This document shows, in pieces, positions 46,214-58,468 of a stretch of DNA of 64,000 nt (position 1 is its first letter; each line of letters begins with the position of its first letter). Under the pieces are notes generated by a model, which ran no database searches, had not been told where the DNA came from, and saw only the letters and a list, made by a program, of their open reading frames with translations. The position numbers and the translations under genes were made by a program. This stretch comes from Cymbidium sinense (Eukaryota > Streptophyta > Magnoliopsida > Asparagales > Orchidaceae). Where the stretch lies: assembly GCA_021442155.1 (NCBI GenBank), contig CM038229.1:90160693-90224692 (forward strand). The letters are read 5' to 3'.

Positions 46214-47672
46214 CTACACATGAAGTCTATCAAAAAGTGGAGTGAAATGAGCCATCTTACTAGATCCTTTGATTAAAGGTAATCCCAAATATTTGAAGGG
46301 AAATGTTCCCAATCGAATGCCCAGAATTTGGTGTAGGTCATCATCCCTTCTACTTGAAAAGCATATAGAGGATTTAGAAAAGTTAACTTCAAGTCCCATG
46401 TAAATTTTAAGAGATTGAAGAATGGCTTTAAAAGTAGTAAGAGTGGAGTAGTTGACATTTCCCATCACTAGGAGGTCGTCAGCAAACAACAAGTGTGAGG
46501 CTTGTTGGCTAGCAATAGTAATAGGATTATATAGTCCTTTATTGATTTCCTTCTCTATTAGACAAGAGAAAGTATCCATGGCAATTATAAAGAGAAAGGG
46601 GGATAATGGACAACCTTGCCTGAGACCGTTAGTAGAGGAGAAATATCCAGAAATATTTCCATTAAGCACAATGGAGAAGGGTACATCATACAATCAAGAA
46701 GAAAACCTCTTAGGAAAACCTTTCTCAAGTAATCTATGAATCAAAGATTTCCTATTGATTTTGTCAAATGCTTTTTTTAAATCAATTTTAGCAAGAAAGT
46801 ATGATCTATTATAGTGAATAGAGAACTCATTACATATCTCATAAGCCATAGCCAGATTGTCGAGATATCTCTTCCTTTAATAAATAAATGTTGTCTTTGG
46901 ATGTATAATGGATGGCGAATCTCTTCATTCTAGTAGCAAGAATTTTCGCAACCACCTTGTAAAAAGTGTTACATAGGGAAATAGGCCTGTAGTCCTCAAT
47001 TCTATTAGAGTGCTTTACCTTTGGAATGAGAGTTAGAAGTGTATGCTTGAAACAATTAGGAAGCCAGGAATTCTTAAAAAAGAAATAAACAGCTTTAAGA
47101 AAAGACTTGCCAGTGAATTCCCAAGATTCAGTAAAAAACTTAGAGTTAAAACCATCCGGACCCGGAGTTTTATTTTCACTAATACTTTTAAGGCCAGCAA
47201 TAATCTCCTATTCAGTAACATCAGTATCAAGGTCAGCACCATTAGTCAAGGAAAGACAGCAACCAGTGGGAGGGTTCAAAGCTGGAATAACAAGTGAGTC
47301 TCCACAGTTAAAAAGATTATCATAGTACTTACATAATACCTCAGATATACCCTTATGATCTGAGAAAACACCCAACTCAGTTTGCACTTCTCTAATCAAG
47401 TTGTAGCTTTTCCTTTCTTTGATAGAGAAATAAAGATATTTTAAATCATCATCTGAATGACTTAACCAGTGAGCCTTTGCTCTTTGTTTGATCCACAGAG
47501 ATTCTTTAATAATAAGCTCAGTGTATCTATTTTTAATCTCCTTAGCATCTTGAATCAAGTAAGTGTTATAAGGGTCTCTTTCCAGATTTTCAAGGATGGA
47601 GTTTTGCTCTGCTTTCACAGTATTAATTTGATGCTGTAAGGGAGAAACATCCTTATATTTACCCTTCATCAA
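46214..47672 (-). pseudogene. L1 ORF2 reverse transcriptase domain
   Basis: The 47,672-47,208 frame covers the linker (WIKQRAKAHWLSHSDDDLKY, FSIKERK) before RT. Around 47,170-46,740 lie frameshifted FNSKFFTESW and P-LK-IPKV-HS RT fingers. The 46,693-46,214 frame has LRQGCPLSPFLFIIAMDTFS and LLFADDLLVMGN with the catalytic F-A-D-D, then PFKYLGLPL. The catalytic residues are conserved, but at least two frameshifts (near 46,740 and 47,210) interrupt the domain. Confidence 0.88.
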
Positions 47673-47770
47673 AAATTTGGCTTGCTTAAGCTTTTGAGAG
47701 AGGACATAGAATGGATCACCTTGAATGTAATTGCCCCAGACATCCCTGATATCATCTTTAAACCTAGGAT

Positions 47771-48505
47771 TTAGAGCCCATAATTCGAAAAGCGAGAAGT
47801 AAAAGAGGGAGGGTGAAGTAGAGTTATCAGAGGTGAATGATCCGATGATCGAGAGGGAAGAGCTTTGTAGTAGGAGGTTGGAAAAGCCTCAATCCAGTTA
47901 GAATTACAAAATACATGGTCGATTTTGGAGTAGATGGGACTTTCCAACTGTTGATTAAACCAAGTATAGTATAATCCAGTACTAGTGAGGTCTAGCCAAC
48001 CACATTCATTAACACAATCTTTGAATTCCATAGAGCTGTTAAGGGAAATCATATTACCCCCTTTTTTATCTTTACTAGTCAATGGGCAATTGAAGTCACC
48101 CAAAATTATCCATGGGCTATTGATAGAATCAGAAATATCCCTTAAGGAGGACCACAAAGAAGATCTAACACCAGCATCATTGTCTGCATAAATACTTGTT
48201 AGAAGAAAACTGTAAGCACCATGGATAGATACCCTACCATGAATAAATTGATGAGACTTGCTTAAAAGCTCAAAATTCAGCTTGTCTGATTGCCATTTAA
48301 TCCAAATCCGACCTCCAAGAGCATAATCAAAATTGTTAACACTGGATTCAGAGTTAAACAATTTATAATTATGGAGGAGAAGATTATTGTGAGATGGGAT
48401 AGAGTTAACTTTTGTCTCAAGGAGACAAAGGAGATCAAGATGAAAATCTTTAATGAGACTCAATCTAAATTCTTCCATTTTGCAAATAAACCACAAACAT
48501 TCCAA
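47771..48505 (-). pseudogene. L1 ORF2 endonuclease domain
   Basis: A continuous 244-codon frame carries LDLLCLLETKV (catalytic E), SIYADND, WIILGDFNCPLTSKDKKGGN (G-DFN), FTWFN-like YYTWFNQQ and SKIDHVFCNSNW. It ends in SDHSPLI (catalytic SDH). These are the apurinic-like endonuclease motifs used by L1 to nick target DNA. The beginning (NVCGLF) lies in another frame just upstream, so the ORF2 start is frameshifted. Confidence 0.9.
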
Positions 48506-48959
48506 CTACCAATAGATACCTGATTCATTGAGAGGAAGAGCAAGTGGGTTTTTTACCCTTTTTTTGTTTCCTTTTTGAGGGGTCGGTATAGGTTGGGAAG
48601 AAGAGGTGCATGTTCCACCGTCTAAGGGGTTACTTCCAAATGACATAGATCCTTTAGGAATATTTTGGAGTGTGTAATTAGATCAGGAGGAAGCGATGAT
48701 CGAAGTAACCATCCCTACAGAATCGTCCTTCTCGATTAAGTTTTCTTCCTTGTCCTTTAAGGAAGGAGGTCTTCCTTTCGGGGATCATCTTGAGGTGGAG
48801 ATAAGGTAGGAGGTTGGTCTCCATTAGGAAGATGAAGATTATATGCAGAAGTTGTTCATGGAATACAATGGTGGAGAATATAAAGAAAATTAAAAGAAAA
48901 CCATTGAAATTTAGAGAGCAAAACACTAAGCCAAAATAAGGCTTTGGAGGACTTATCAT

Positions 48960-49496
48960 CATATTGCATGAGGTATCAAAAGTAATTTAGTTTGTTGATT
49001 CCAGCACATATGAATTAAAGCGATCATTTGAAAGGCGAAAATCATGTCCACTTTGAAAACAACGGTGGCCATTAAGAAAACAAGGCCATGATTCCACACC
49101 ATATCAAAATCCTCTTGACAATTGAATTTGAACAGAAAGTAATCACCCTCAAAAGTAAGAAGGTCAAGTGTACCTTTGAAGAGCCATTTCTTTTTTATTG
49201 TCGCAAGCAAGGAACCGTAGTAGGGACGCTTACCGATCGAATGACCAATGAGAGAGAGGTGCCACTCTTGCTTTCCGGCAGAAAGTTCCTCTTCCGTGAA
49301 ATCAACTTCCTCGGTATCCGTTGGCACATAGGTTAAGGGGATGGTTTGATTCTTGTCGGCTTGCGCTAGAAGAAGATCTCTCCAAATACTCTTTGACCCG
49401 GCTGGGTTGGAGGATAGATGATTGGGAATCTGAAGGGGAAGAAGACAGTGGTGGGAAAGTAGCGTTTAAGGGAGGAGAAGCCATCCCCGAAGCCAT
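48960..49496 (-). pseudogene. L1 ORF1 (gag-like, DUF4283-type)
   Basis: Starts MASGMASPPLNATFPPLSSS. After a frameshift near 49,320 it continues VDFTEEELSAGKQEWHLSLI, GHSIGKRPYYGSLLATIKKK and FKFNCQEDFDMVWNHG. This is the DUF4283 nucleic-acid-binding domain of plant L1 ORF1 proteins (W-L-VG/IG---- ... F-F-----D---V---GPW). A second frameshift occurs near 49,060. No zinc knuckle is seen downstream, and the remaining 450 bp to ORF2 are degraded. Confidence 0.78.
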
Positions 49497-49740
49497 AACT
49501 ACCTGACCTCCGGTAGTGCAAGAGGCCAGAGGCTACAGGAAGAAAAAACTAAAAACAGAAGAAAGGGAGAGGGGAGAATAGCAAGGTGGAGGAAGATGGG
49601 AGCTGGCGACGGGAAGGCGCAAGGAAAGCCCTAGGTTTCATCGGCTGCTTGTAATGGTGGGTTTCTAAACATCTCTTACTGTCGAAACCTTTTAAAGGTA
49701 TGATTAGACCACCATTCCCTCAGGTATATGCACCGTGGTC

Positions 49741-51396
49741 ATCAATATATTTAAAATAAATTTTTAAAAAAGATATTATTAAATATTCATTTAATAAAAA
49801 AGATTATAAATTTTTTTTAAGGAGTTAGTCCTCATTGAAATGGATGACTAACTATAATTTTTTAAAATTTTTATAATTTTTTTATTTAAGATTTTATTTT
49901 ATTTTGTTTTTTTATTTTTAATATTTCTTATCAAATTTATTTTTAAAATTTTATCATTTTAATTATATTTAAGTTTTCTTAATTTTAAAATTTTAAAATT
50001 TTAAAAATTTATTTTATTTATTTATATATTTAAGGTTTACTTTTTATTGTTTAATTTAGAAAATTATTTATGTATTTAAGTTTTCTTTATTTTCTTATTT
50101 AAGTTTTTAGTTTTTTTTATATTACTTTCATAATTTTTATTTTATTTTCTTAATTTAAGTTTTATTATTTATTATTTTTAATATTTTTATTTATCTTTTA
50201 TATTTTATATATTTTCAAAATTTATTTTTTTCATAATTATTTATAATTAATTTTTTATTTTTAATACATTTTTAAATTATAATGATATATTAAAATATTT
50301 TTAATTGCATTAAATTTACTTAGAAATTTATTAGATTTATTATGTTGAAAGTGTTAAATAATAAATTATAATTTAATTATAAATTATTATATTAAAATAT
50401 TTTATTAAATGTTATTTTTAGTTTTTTATTATAATTTTTTGTAACACTATAAATTTAAACACAACTTAAAAGTATTTTAACTTTAAAGTAATTTACATTG
50501 CAAAATAAGAATTTCATACATAATTCAAAGAATTAAAACTTGAAAGTAATATTCAAAATTTAAAACAATTTTATTATCACACACTTCATAGCACTAAGAA
50601 CATTTAATCTAGTCAAATTTGACAAATTAATTATTTCAAAATAAGTCAAATTTTCTCTTATGAAATATTCCTTCTTTCCCTCAGTCATCTGTATACATTG
50701 TTTATAAAATTTAACTAGTTTGAAGAAATTTAGGAACTTTCACTAGTCATTAAGGACCGTAATAGCATGATAACTTATCGTCTTTATCAAATATTTCACC
50801 TCTAAACTATCATGTATAAATATTTGTTAGTTTAGTACTTCAATAAATATAATTTATAAATAAAAATTATAAATTAATTTATAATTTATTAATAAAATAT
50901 TTCAATATGATAAATTTAATAAAAAATTTAAAAAATTAATATCATATATTATTGCAATTTCAAAAAAAATAATTATTTAAAATGATAATATAAATTCAAA
51001 AAAATTATTTAAAAAAAATATGACAATGCAGTATAAAATTTAATTTGAAAATAATGACTTAAATTTTTTTTAAAAAAATAATATTACTTATTTAAAATGT
51101 AATTTAATGTATCATTTTAATTAAAAAAATAAAATAAGAATAACTAATTAATTTAAAATGCTAAATTAAAAATTAAGAAAATTTAAATATAATTAAAATA
51201 CTAAAAATAAAAATTTGAAAAGAAATATTTAATTTTAAAAAATTAAAAGAAATAATAAATAAAAAATTTTGAGGGGATTGTAGCTAGTCGCCCACTTTAA
51301 TGGCCACTAGCTCTTTGTTTTTTTTTAAATTATTCTTTTATTAAATTAATATTTAATAATACTCTTTTTCAAATTTTTTCCAATATATTTATTGAT
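49741..51396. mobile_element. AT-rich foldback-type element, 1.66 kb
   Basis: The left end and the reverse complement of the right end both start ATCAATA and align over at least 150 bp, probably nearly 300 bp. Shared blocks include TATTATTAAATATT, ATTTAATAAAA and a hairpin-forming module. The module is AGTTAGTC...GACTAACT (49,823-49,853) on the left and AGCTAGT...ACTAGCT (51,282-51,312) on the right. The interior is almost pure AT with no coding potential. No target duplication is evident. It could be a MITE-like derivative of a Mutator-type or other TIR transposon. Confidence 0.65.
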
Positions 51397-51404
51397 AAAG
51401 AAGA

Positions 51405-52008
51405 AACATTTAACTTTATATGGGATCCTTGAATAGATAGAAATTCATTATATGATATATTTGATTATTCTATTATGAATTCTCTGGCTCAATCTGTGAC
51501 TTGCCTTCTTTATCTATAGCAATTATTGGGGTTTTCAAAAAATTCTCTAACCTGAAATTTCACACACGCCATTTATTTTCATGCTAATGCATCCTTCATC
51601 ATCTTCAAAGATAAAGCTTCTCCTACTCATAATTTATTTCTTAATGATTTCTTCTCTAATTTAAATACTATTGATTGGTTTTGAGTTTGGCATAAGAAAC
51701 ATACTTTGAAATATGCTAATTTTCATCAGTTATGTCTTTCTGGTGGGCTTAAAACTGCAGACTTTCTTCTGCAGAATGTCTAAAGCTCAAGATTGCTTAT
51801 TTTGCTTTGCTGATATTGAAACTATCAACAATTTGATTTTTTGAATGTTCATATACATACAACCTGCTTGCATCCTTCTCTGGGCCTCTAAATTTCTTTT
51901 AAGGCCTACAATACTACAACTCTCCACTTTTGCTAGATATGTAGCATCTCTCAACATCAAGGAAAAGCTTTTTCTTTCTATCCACTAGTCGCCTCATATA
52001 CTTTATAT

Positions 52009-52010
<2 letters not shown>
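51405..52010 (+). pseudogene. L1 LINE fragment (zinc-binding C-terminal region)
   Basis: The plus strand reads FNFIWDP, DIFDYSIMNSL and, after changes of frame, VWHKKHTLKYANFHQLCLSG with GLKTADFLLQ. These match the pre-zf-RVT region of plant L1 ORF2 and are in the opposite orientation to the L1 at 44-49 kb. The fragment ends at the (GA)n tract. It is heavily decayed, with no poly(A). Confidence 0.65.

Positions 52011-52082
<72 letters not shown>
52011..52082. repeat. (AG)n microsatellite
   Basis: About 36 uninterrupted AG units between the L1 fragment and LTR copy D. Confidence 0.97.
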
Positions 52083-52085
<3 letters not shown>

Positions 52086-52192
52086 TAACTAGAAATTCAG
52101 GTTTAAGATTGCCAGTTATTCCTCCCTCTTGCATGCCATAAAGAATAGGATTCATGCCAAATCTAAATTATGAAAAGCGGAGGCGTTATAAG

Positions 52193-54470
52193 TGTGGGCT
52201 CCAAAATTTTGCATTCATTAAGAGAGTATGATTTGAGTGTTAGTGAAATTTTCGAAGGTAAATGAGATAGTAGATAAGACACTACCCAGAGATTTCGCCC
52301 TCATTTTGTGAGGGCTTTGATCTAGTTCCAAGTTTCCTATAGGCACAAGCACTTATAGTTAATTACCCCTTCCAATTCTGACAGATAACTTTCGATTAAG
52401 GCTAGTCGTTTGATCGCTAAATGCATAGTGTATAGTAGCAGCATGTGGAATTTTAGAATTTAGGTTTATGAAATTCATCATTATAACTTAAAATGGTTGG
52501 TTGGGGGAATGATGACATGCTCGATCTAGATCCCATGGTTTCATCATCGCCTTATCATGGTCCCAATCTACTTAGTAAGAGGTAGTCGATCTAACACTAA
52601 AGGATCCTCATCGCGTCATGTGTGTGTTGCGTCATCCAAATAATCCTTGACTTAGGGTGGTGTTTCAAAGAGATAAACTTAAGTCTAGATGACAGAGTTT
52701 TTTGTCATCATGTCGTACCCATAATTCACATCTCAAGGTACAGAACCATTGGGGAGCATAGAGGCTATAATCATGATCATAATATAATGGTGTCATTTAG
52801 CGGCAACCACCCGATTAGAGGACTCTGGTCATAACTGCATAATATGTGGAGCCTACTAGTCAAGTCACACAGTTAGAGGACACGAGTCATGTCCTTGCTG
52901 GCGTGAGATTTATTGAGAATGAACATAGTAAAATACTTAATTTGACATTGGCTCCTTTGTTAGCTAGAGTTTTTGTAATTTATCATTTTAAACAAACGGT
53001 TGCGGAAGGTGGATTGAGTTAGATTTTGTTTTAAGTTTTTAAAGATTGAATTTCATTTAACCATTAATAGCTTAGTGATATATTAGATTTTGCATTTGGT
53101 TTGATTCTTAATTTAAGTTAATTTAATCTTAAATTAAAATCACATTTTGATAAGTATCCCCTTGGGTTGAAATCTCCATTCAACATTTTTTAGAGTTAAT
53201 TGATTATTTTGAATATATGTAAAACTTTAGATCACAACTCGTTTAACTCATAAGGATCGGATCTACGATTCATTCATAGTTGTATTTCATAACTTTGCAA
53301 CTGAATATCTTTTGTATTTTAGCAAATGTATTTATATTTTGAAAATTCAATAATTAGTTTATTTAAATATTTGTATTTTTAAAATATAATTATGAAGTTG
53401 TATTATATTCTCAAATACAAAATAAATTCTAAATTTATTTCTTTTTAACCCGCACAACATCCTCACACACTTGAATCTAAACATTCAAGGCATTGTGTCG
53501 GGGCTCAGGCAGGTATTTTAAGAATGCTTGCATAATTTTAAGGTATTAAATTTAATTTTTTTGTCATACTTTATAATATGCGCAAGAGTTCAATCGAAGC
53601 CTTAATCAACGCCTTTGTTCTCTTGTACGATGTTTGCGATTCTGGTGGCGTTAGGTATTATTTTTATATTTGATTTTTGCATTTAAGCTAATACAAAAAT
53701 TACTTTGATTTGATTCTTCATTTATTAAGTTGCCAAAACTTTAATGAAGAATTTTATTTGTATTCATGGATATATCTCCAAACATATAACAAATTTTTCT
53801 TTTTATTTTCTCAATTCGTTCTATGAATTAAAAAGTGATTTGATTATTCACATTTGCTAGTAAGCCATATAATCAAACCCTCATTTGCAAACCAACTTGT
53901 AAAACTTAATACAAATTTATTTGCAAGTTATTTCCATTTAGTCCTTACTTGAAATTGAGTTTTCAGATTCAATTGATTTTTATTGAGATCACTAATCTTT
54001 TTTTTGAATTTTACATTCGAAAAGTTATACTTCAACCATATTACAAGTTTCTCATAATCCAATTATGCATTCAATTGGATTTATCTTTGTATCATATTGA
54101 AATGAAAGACTGTAAAGTATCGTTCAAATTCACTCAGTCAATCTTTTAAGCTTACATTTGAATCTTATAAATATTATTTGCCTCCATGTCTTACAATCCA
54201 AAATTTGATTTGAATCTTATAAATTATATTTGCCTCCAAGCCTTACAATCCAAAATTTGATTTGAATCTTATAAATGTTATTTTCCTCCAAACCTTACAA
54301 TCCAAAATGTCATTATTAATCTTTAATTTTGAGCTCAAAAGTTACAATTAAATCGGTTTATTTTGAATTCAAATTTTATTTAGATAGTATTTCAATTTTA
54401 TATCAAATTCATTTCAAGTTCATTTACATTTAATTTCTAATTCATTTCTTTTTTTTTTTTTTTGTTAATA
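52193..54470 (-). repeat. Truncated long LTR, copy D
   Basis: Read on the minus strand it matches the 3' half of LTR copies A-C (about 4,240-6,620 in A). It starts at GAAATGAATTAGAAATTAAA near 54,450, runs through the region holding CCCGCACAACATCCTCACAC-like sequence, and ends at GGAGCCCACA (complement of TGTGGGCTCC at 52,193). That terminus defines the LTR 3' boundary independently of copy B. No PBS follows, so it is a solo or truncated LTR. The NPP-bearing 5' half is absent. Confidence 0.72.
54161..54310. repeat. Tandem repeat, 52-bp unit, three copies
   Basis: AATCTTATAAAT starts recur at 54,161, 54,213 and 54,265 with TTGCCTCCAA and CTTACAATCCAAAAT in each unit. This expansion is not present in LTR copies A-C. 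Confidence 0.88.
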
Positions 54471-54649
54471 AATAATAAAATGGAAATTTCGATATTCGAT
54501 CTCATAAGGGTTAATTCTTCAATCTTAAATCATCGAATGCTTGATCATGTCTACTCTTCTGATCGTAGTCTTCATCTACTAGCATAACAAGGCCTTCAAA
54601 TCCGTTAACTATACTGAGTATGATCAGATCTTCATAAATCATGTTTGTA

Positions 54650-55539
54650 AATAGAGGGTTGACTTGGCACAGAGTTCAGGAGTTCAGTATTTTGTTCCCT
54701 TATTGTTCATTCAATTGTAACCTGAAATCAACAGATTGCATGAAAGTGCTTCTACTTCGAACTTGTGAAGACCCCATTAATTGTCATTCTCCTTCTAGAG
54801 CTTCCAAATCTACAATGGCTTTATTTTTCCCTGACGAAACAACCTCATCTATTGCATCTGCTCTAGCTTCTCCAGAAGAAATTGCCAACAACAAATTTTT
54901 TTGCCTTGGTTCAAGTTTCTTTTGCAACACAAAAGTGAGGCCCTGCACTTGTTCCCTCGGATAATTTCATCGGTTGCCAAATAAGGTGTGTCCAACCACT
55001 CATTCCTTCATCTCAAGAAGAAGCTGTAGCTGCATCCTCTATTTTAAGTTCACCGATTTGATAAGAGAATTGAACAATATTTGTCACCCTTGGATCATTG
55101 TCCCTTAGGTAGACCTCTTGGAAAATCTTGAAAGAGTTAACTCCTACAAATGTTTTCTGAATGGGGGATGCCGTTCCTGACCATGTAGTGAACATGAGCT
55201 GCAACAACCTTCAATCAAATTGGAGTTTGAAGGATCAGGTAAGCCCTTTGATTCTCTAATGTTTATACAGCACGTTCCACTTCTTTCAACCGCTGAGCAG
55301 AGGCAGAATGACCGCGCCCCCTGGATCCCAATAAGGGCATCGACGAAAGCCGCTTCCGGCTCGGTGAAGGATATTTCACGCTCCTTCTCCACCAGAGACG
55401 CGACGATGCCGTGAAGCTGCAACCGACGGCCGAAATGTTTGTAAGATTGCGGTCGGACTCGACAAATGAAGTTGTCCATCGCCAAGAGTTGAGCAGCGGA
55501 AACTTTTCCGCTAACGTCGCTGTTCCGCCGGCCATTCAT
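54650..55539 (-). pseudogene. Plastid-lipid-associated (fibrillin) protein pseudogene, PAP12-like
   Basis: Fibrillin/PAP proteins bind lipids in plastoglobules and thylakoids. On the minus strand one frame opens with MNGRRNSDVS and passes FVDALIGIQG. Shifted frames then give GRGHSASAQRLKEVERAV, KGLPDPSNSNLIEG, QLMFTTWSGTASPIQKTFVG and VNSFKIFQEVYLRDNDPRVT. IGELKIEDAAT, a WLDTPYL-type segment and QKKLEPRQKNLLLAISSG plus DAIDEVV follow. The order matches a PAP12-type fibrillin, but the segment between IGELK and WLDT is deleted. At least five frameshifts or stops are present, so it is dead. No introns are apparent between the blocks, which suggests a processed copy. It lies directly upstream, on the same strand, of LTR copy D. 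Confidence 0.8.
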
Positions 55540-56622
55540 AGGAGAGTCAAGACGGATCGAGCCGTGAGATTTTTGGCCTTCGATTGAGGGAGGATCGGTG
55601 CAGCAGGGAGGGAAATCGAGACTCAGTTTTGGCCGAGAGGGAGGATTGCGAGGAATCTAGGGAGAGGCGAGTGTCTATGAGGGATTGGTGTCAAGGGGAC
55701 TGCGTCTGTGGCTTGCGACTTGAAGGAAAGGAGGCTTGCGGTTTTCGTATAGAGGATCGTGAGCCGTAGAGGTTTTTTGCGGTTGAGGGAGTTGTGCCTC
55801 TGGGAACGGTTGTGAAAACGGACAGGGAGCGCTTTTCTACAAAGTTATTAATTTTTGATAGGGATGCTGCTCCTTCATTTATGTATTATATATTTGTGAT
55901 TTATTTGGGTTATGAGTTTAGGCTGAGCCCTAAACTTCCCCAAAAATAAAAAATTCGTGATAATATAATTTATATTAAAATTTTTAACAGAATTTTTTTC
56001 TTCTAAAATTTGATGATTGACATATACGGTAGACCATTAGAAATTAGGTATCCTTAGCCGTAAAAGCTTAATTTTTGTATTTGTGCGATTAACGTATAGA
56101 TATTTTGAGATTAACTTTAAAAGGCCTTATAATTTATCTCCATCTATTTTAAGAGCTTTTGTGATATATTTTAATATAATAAATTTTATTTTATGATAAA
56201 AAATATTTGATTTAGAATTACACTAAAATAAACATTGATATGTACTTCAAGAAAATTTCTTAATCAGGCATAAATCTCAATGCATTTTGAAATTAAAAAT
56301 TTTTAAAATCAAATTAAGGATCATCTAAATATCTCAATGAAATGAATTTGAGGATACTAGAAGTGATATTATTTAAGTTTAAATGGGCCTAGATCAAACC
56401 TGTGAATAATAAAAACAATGCAAAACATTAATTGGAGTACTAAATGAAATCCAATTTTTATATAATATTGGCAAATGGAATATCTCAACCAAATAAACTA
56501 ACGAAAATAATATTACTATTTTATGGCATTATTAAGACACTCAAACACATAACAAATACTATATTATCAAAGGGATCACTTTTGGCCATCTATGGAGTGT
56601 TTTAGGTTCTAGTGGTATTTAT
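55540..56622. other. Flank between the fibrillin pseudogene and the Harbinger element
   Basis: 55,540-55,830 is GC-richer, may represent the former 5' region of the fibrillin copy, and holds only chance frames. From 55,850 on it is AT-rich with no recognised feature. Confidence 0.45.
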
Positions 56623-58468
56623 TGAGGCTCCATTTTTTTAAGCTTATTTGGTACTTTTTACTTTTGGGAGTGGGTATATTTTTTTTATAAGTGTTTGAAT
56701 AGTGGTTTTAGTAAACTCCGTTTAATAAAAAATGGAGTTTACGCTCGGTTTTAAAACGCGAACGCCTACCTCCGTTTCTCGACAGACCGTCGTTTTGGGA
56801 AAAATATTGTCGTGATTGCCCCCATTCTCCCACTCCTCTCCCACGATCCTTATCACGCAACTCCTCTCGGCTTCTCTTCTCCGCTACCTAGCAGACGGTG
56901 CATCCGCGATCACCCAGAATCCCGAGCAAATCGAGCATCGTAGAACAAATCCGAGCATTAAAGCACCTACGGTTGGTATCCAAGGTTTGTTCCTCTCGCT
57001 ATGTTTGCGGAAAACCCTATTCGAAGTATTATGTGTTCTCGGAATGTTTCCTTGTGTTGCAAAGCTGATATGGAAGCATCTGTGCCATTTCACTCACAAG
57101 TGGAAAATTTCTCCGATGATGCAGTTTTTTGTAGTTTTGATTTTTCTAGCGTCTATTCTATATTAAATGCATACAATGCATAGTATGTCACAATGGCTAT
57201 GTATTTATGTATTTAAGTGCATTGCCTTTGTTTGCACATTAAATGCATACAGTTCACCACTGACTTCCAGAGTATCAATGCAATGATAATAAAAAAATAA
57301 GACATGAACATTCTACCTTACTCTTCAAGATTAAATAGTTAATGCATTATATCTCTAGTGGTGACTATTTCTCCTCCAGCTAGACTAAATAATCTTCTTT
57401 TCTCTGTTTCTCTTGTTGTCATAGAAGTTGGATTTGGTATTTACTTTTCTTACAGTTTTAATGTTCCCAACGTTGTCCTGTCAATAGTTTTTGGCATTTT
57501 GTTTTCTTGTACTCATGATACATTGGTTTTGTTTGCAACCATGTGGGATGACCCATATTAAGAATGTATTTAAGACAGTTTTCCCACAATTATTTTACAT
57601 GACCATTGTATATTTGTTTGACTATGACTTTTTTTTGTTGCTTTTGAGAAATTTATGTGATGTAAATTATTTTTTTACAACTAGATTTGTTAGAGTGCAA
57701 CAATGCAAGAATGTTGTCTGTGTATATCTGCAATCTACAAAATATATATAATATTCACAATAAATTTTGCATTTGGAAGGAATAATTTAGATGTCGCGGT
57801 GAATATTTTAAGAGTTTTCATAGTATGTGAAGTCCATATTGTCTACCATCAATGAGTTGTTTAGTGTAATCATTCTTCCACTACAAACTGATAAGCCCTT
57901 TGCGGTTGTCTACTGTAGAAATCTAAAATATGCTTCTTTATCGAGAAGCTTCGCGTTTGTAACCTATTAGAACCGTAGATTAGGTAAAGAATGTAAGTTG
58001 GTGAGATCATATGCTTGGTGGTAAGTTTCAATACTGAATACCATAATAGCGCACACTTTAGTTTTAGGTTTCTGAAACTAATATGAAAACATATGAGAAA
58101 CTAGAAAGGCTATAGCAAGCTCGATAGTAGTAAATACAATGCCACTAGCACTTCCTTAGGTTCATTGAGCCTACTTCATGCTCCGAATTTTATATTATCT
58201 TGTTTTTGGGTAGATAAAACTTTTTAAGCAGATATTATTGTGATTAAGAAGCAAAATCAGTATCATAATGATAATCTTGAGAGAGCAAATTTTTGTAATC
58301 CTTGTATATAGAAAGCTACATGAGGGTGTACATTTGGTTTTTAAATATATGAGAAATTCAGTAAAATACAATGGTTACATGCAGTAAAGTACACAATGCG
58401 ATTGTTAGTTTCATCACCGTAAGGTCTTGTTTCCTTTTAATTTATGTCTTGTTATTGTTATTACTTAG

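Larger units (their letters stand above)
44429..49652 (-). mobile_element. L1-type LINE, near full length, inactivated
   Basis: Minus-strand order is ORF1 (gag-like), endonuclease, reverse transcriptase and zinc-binding C-terminus, ending in poly(A) seen as T14 at 44,429-44,442. A short direct repeat AATGGTGG flanks it (44,421-44,428 and 49,653-49,660), a plausible but short target duplication. Length about 5.2 kb fits a plant L1. Frameshifts in each ORF, though few, show it is not autonomous. Its endonuclease and RT frames are longer than in any other element in the window, so it is among the youngest insertions here. Confidence 0.88.

Noticed and set aside
54641..54964. 107-codon plus-strand frame
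   Set aside because: It is antisense to the fibrillin pseudogene.
57358..57751. Hydrophobic frames in the Harbinger 5' region
   Set aside because: AT-rich, no conserved motif; probably intron or untranslated DNA before ORF1.
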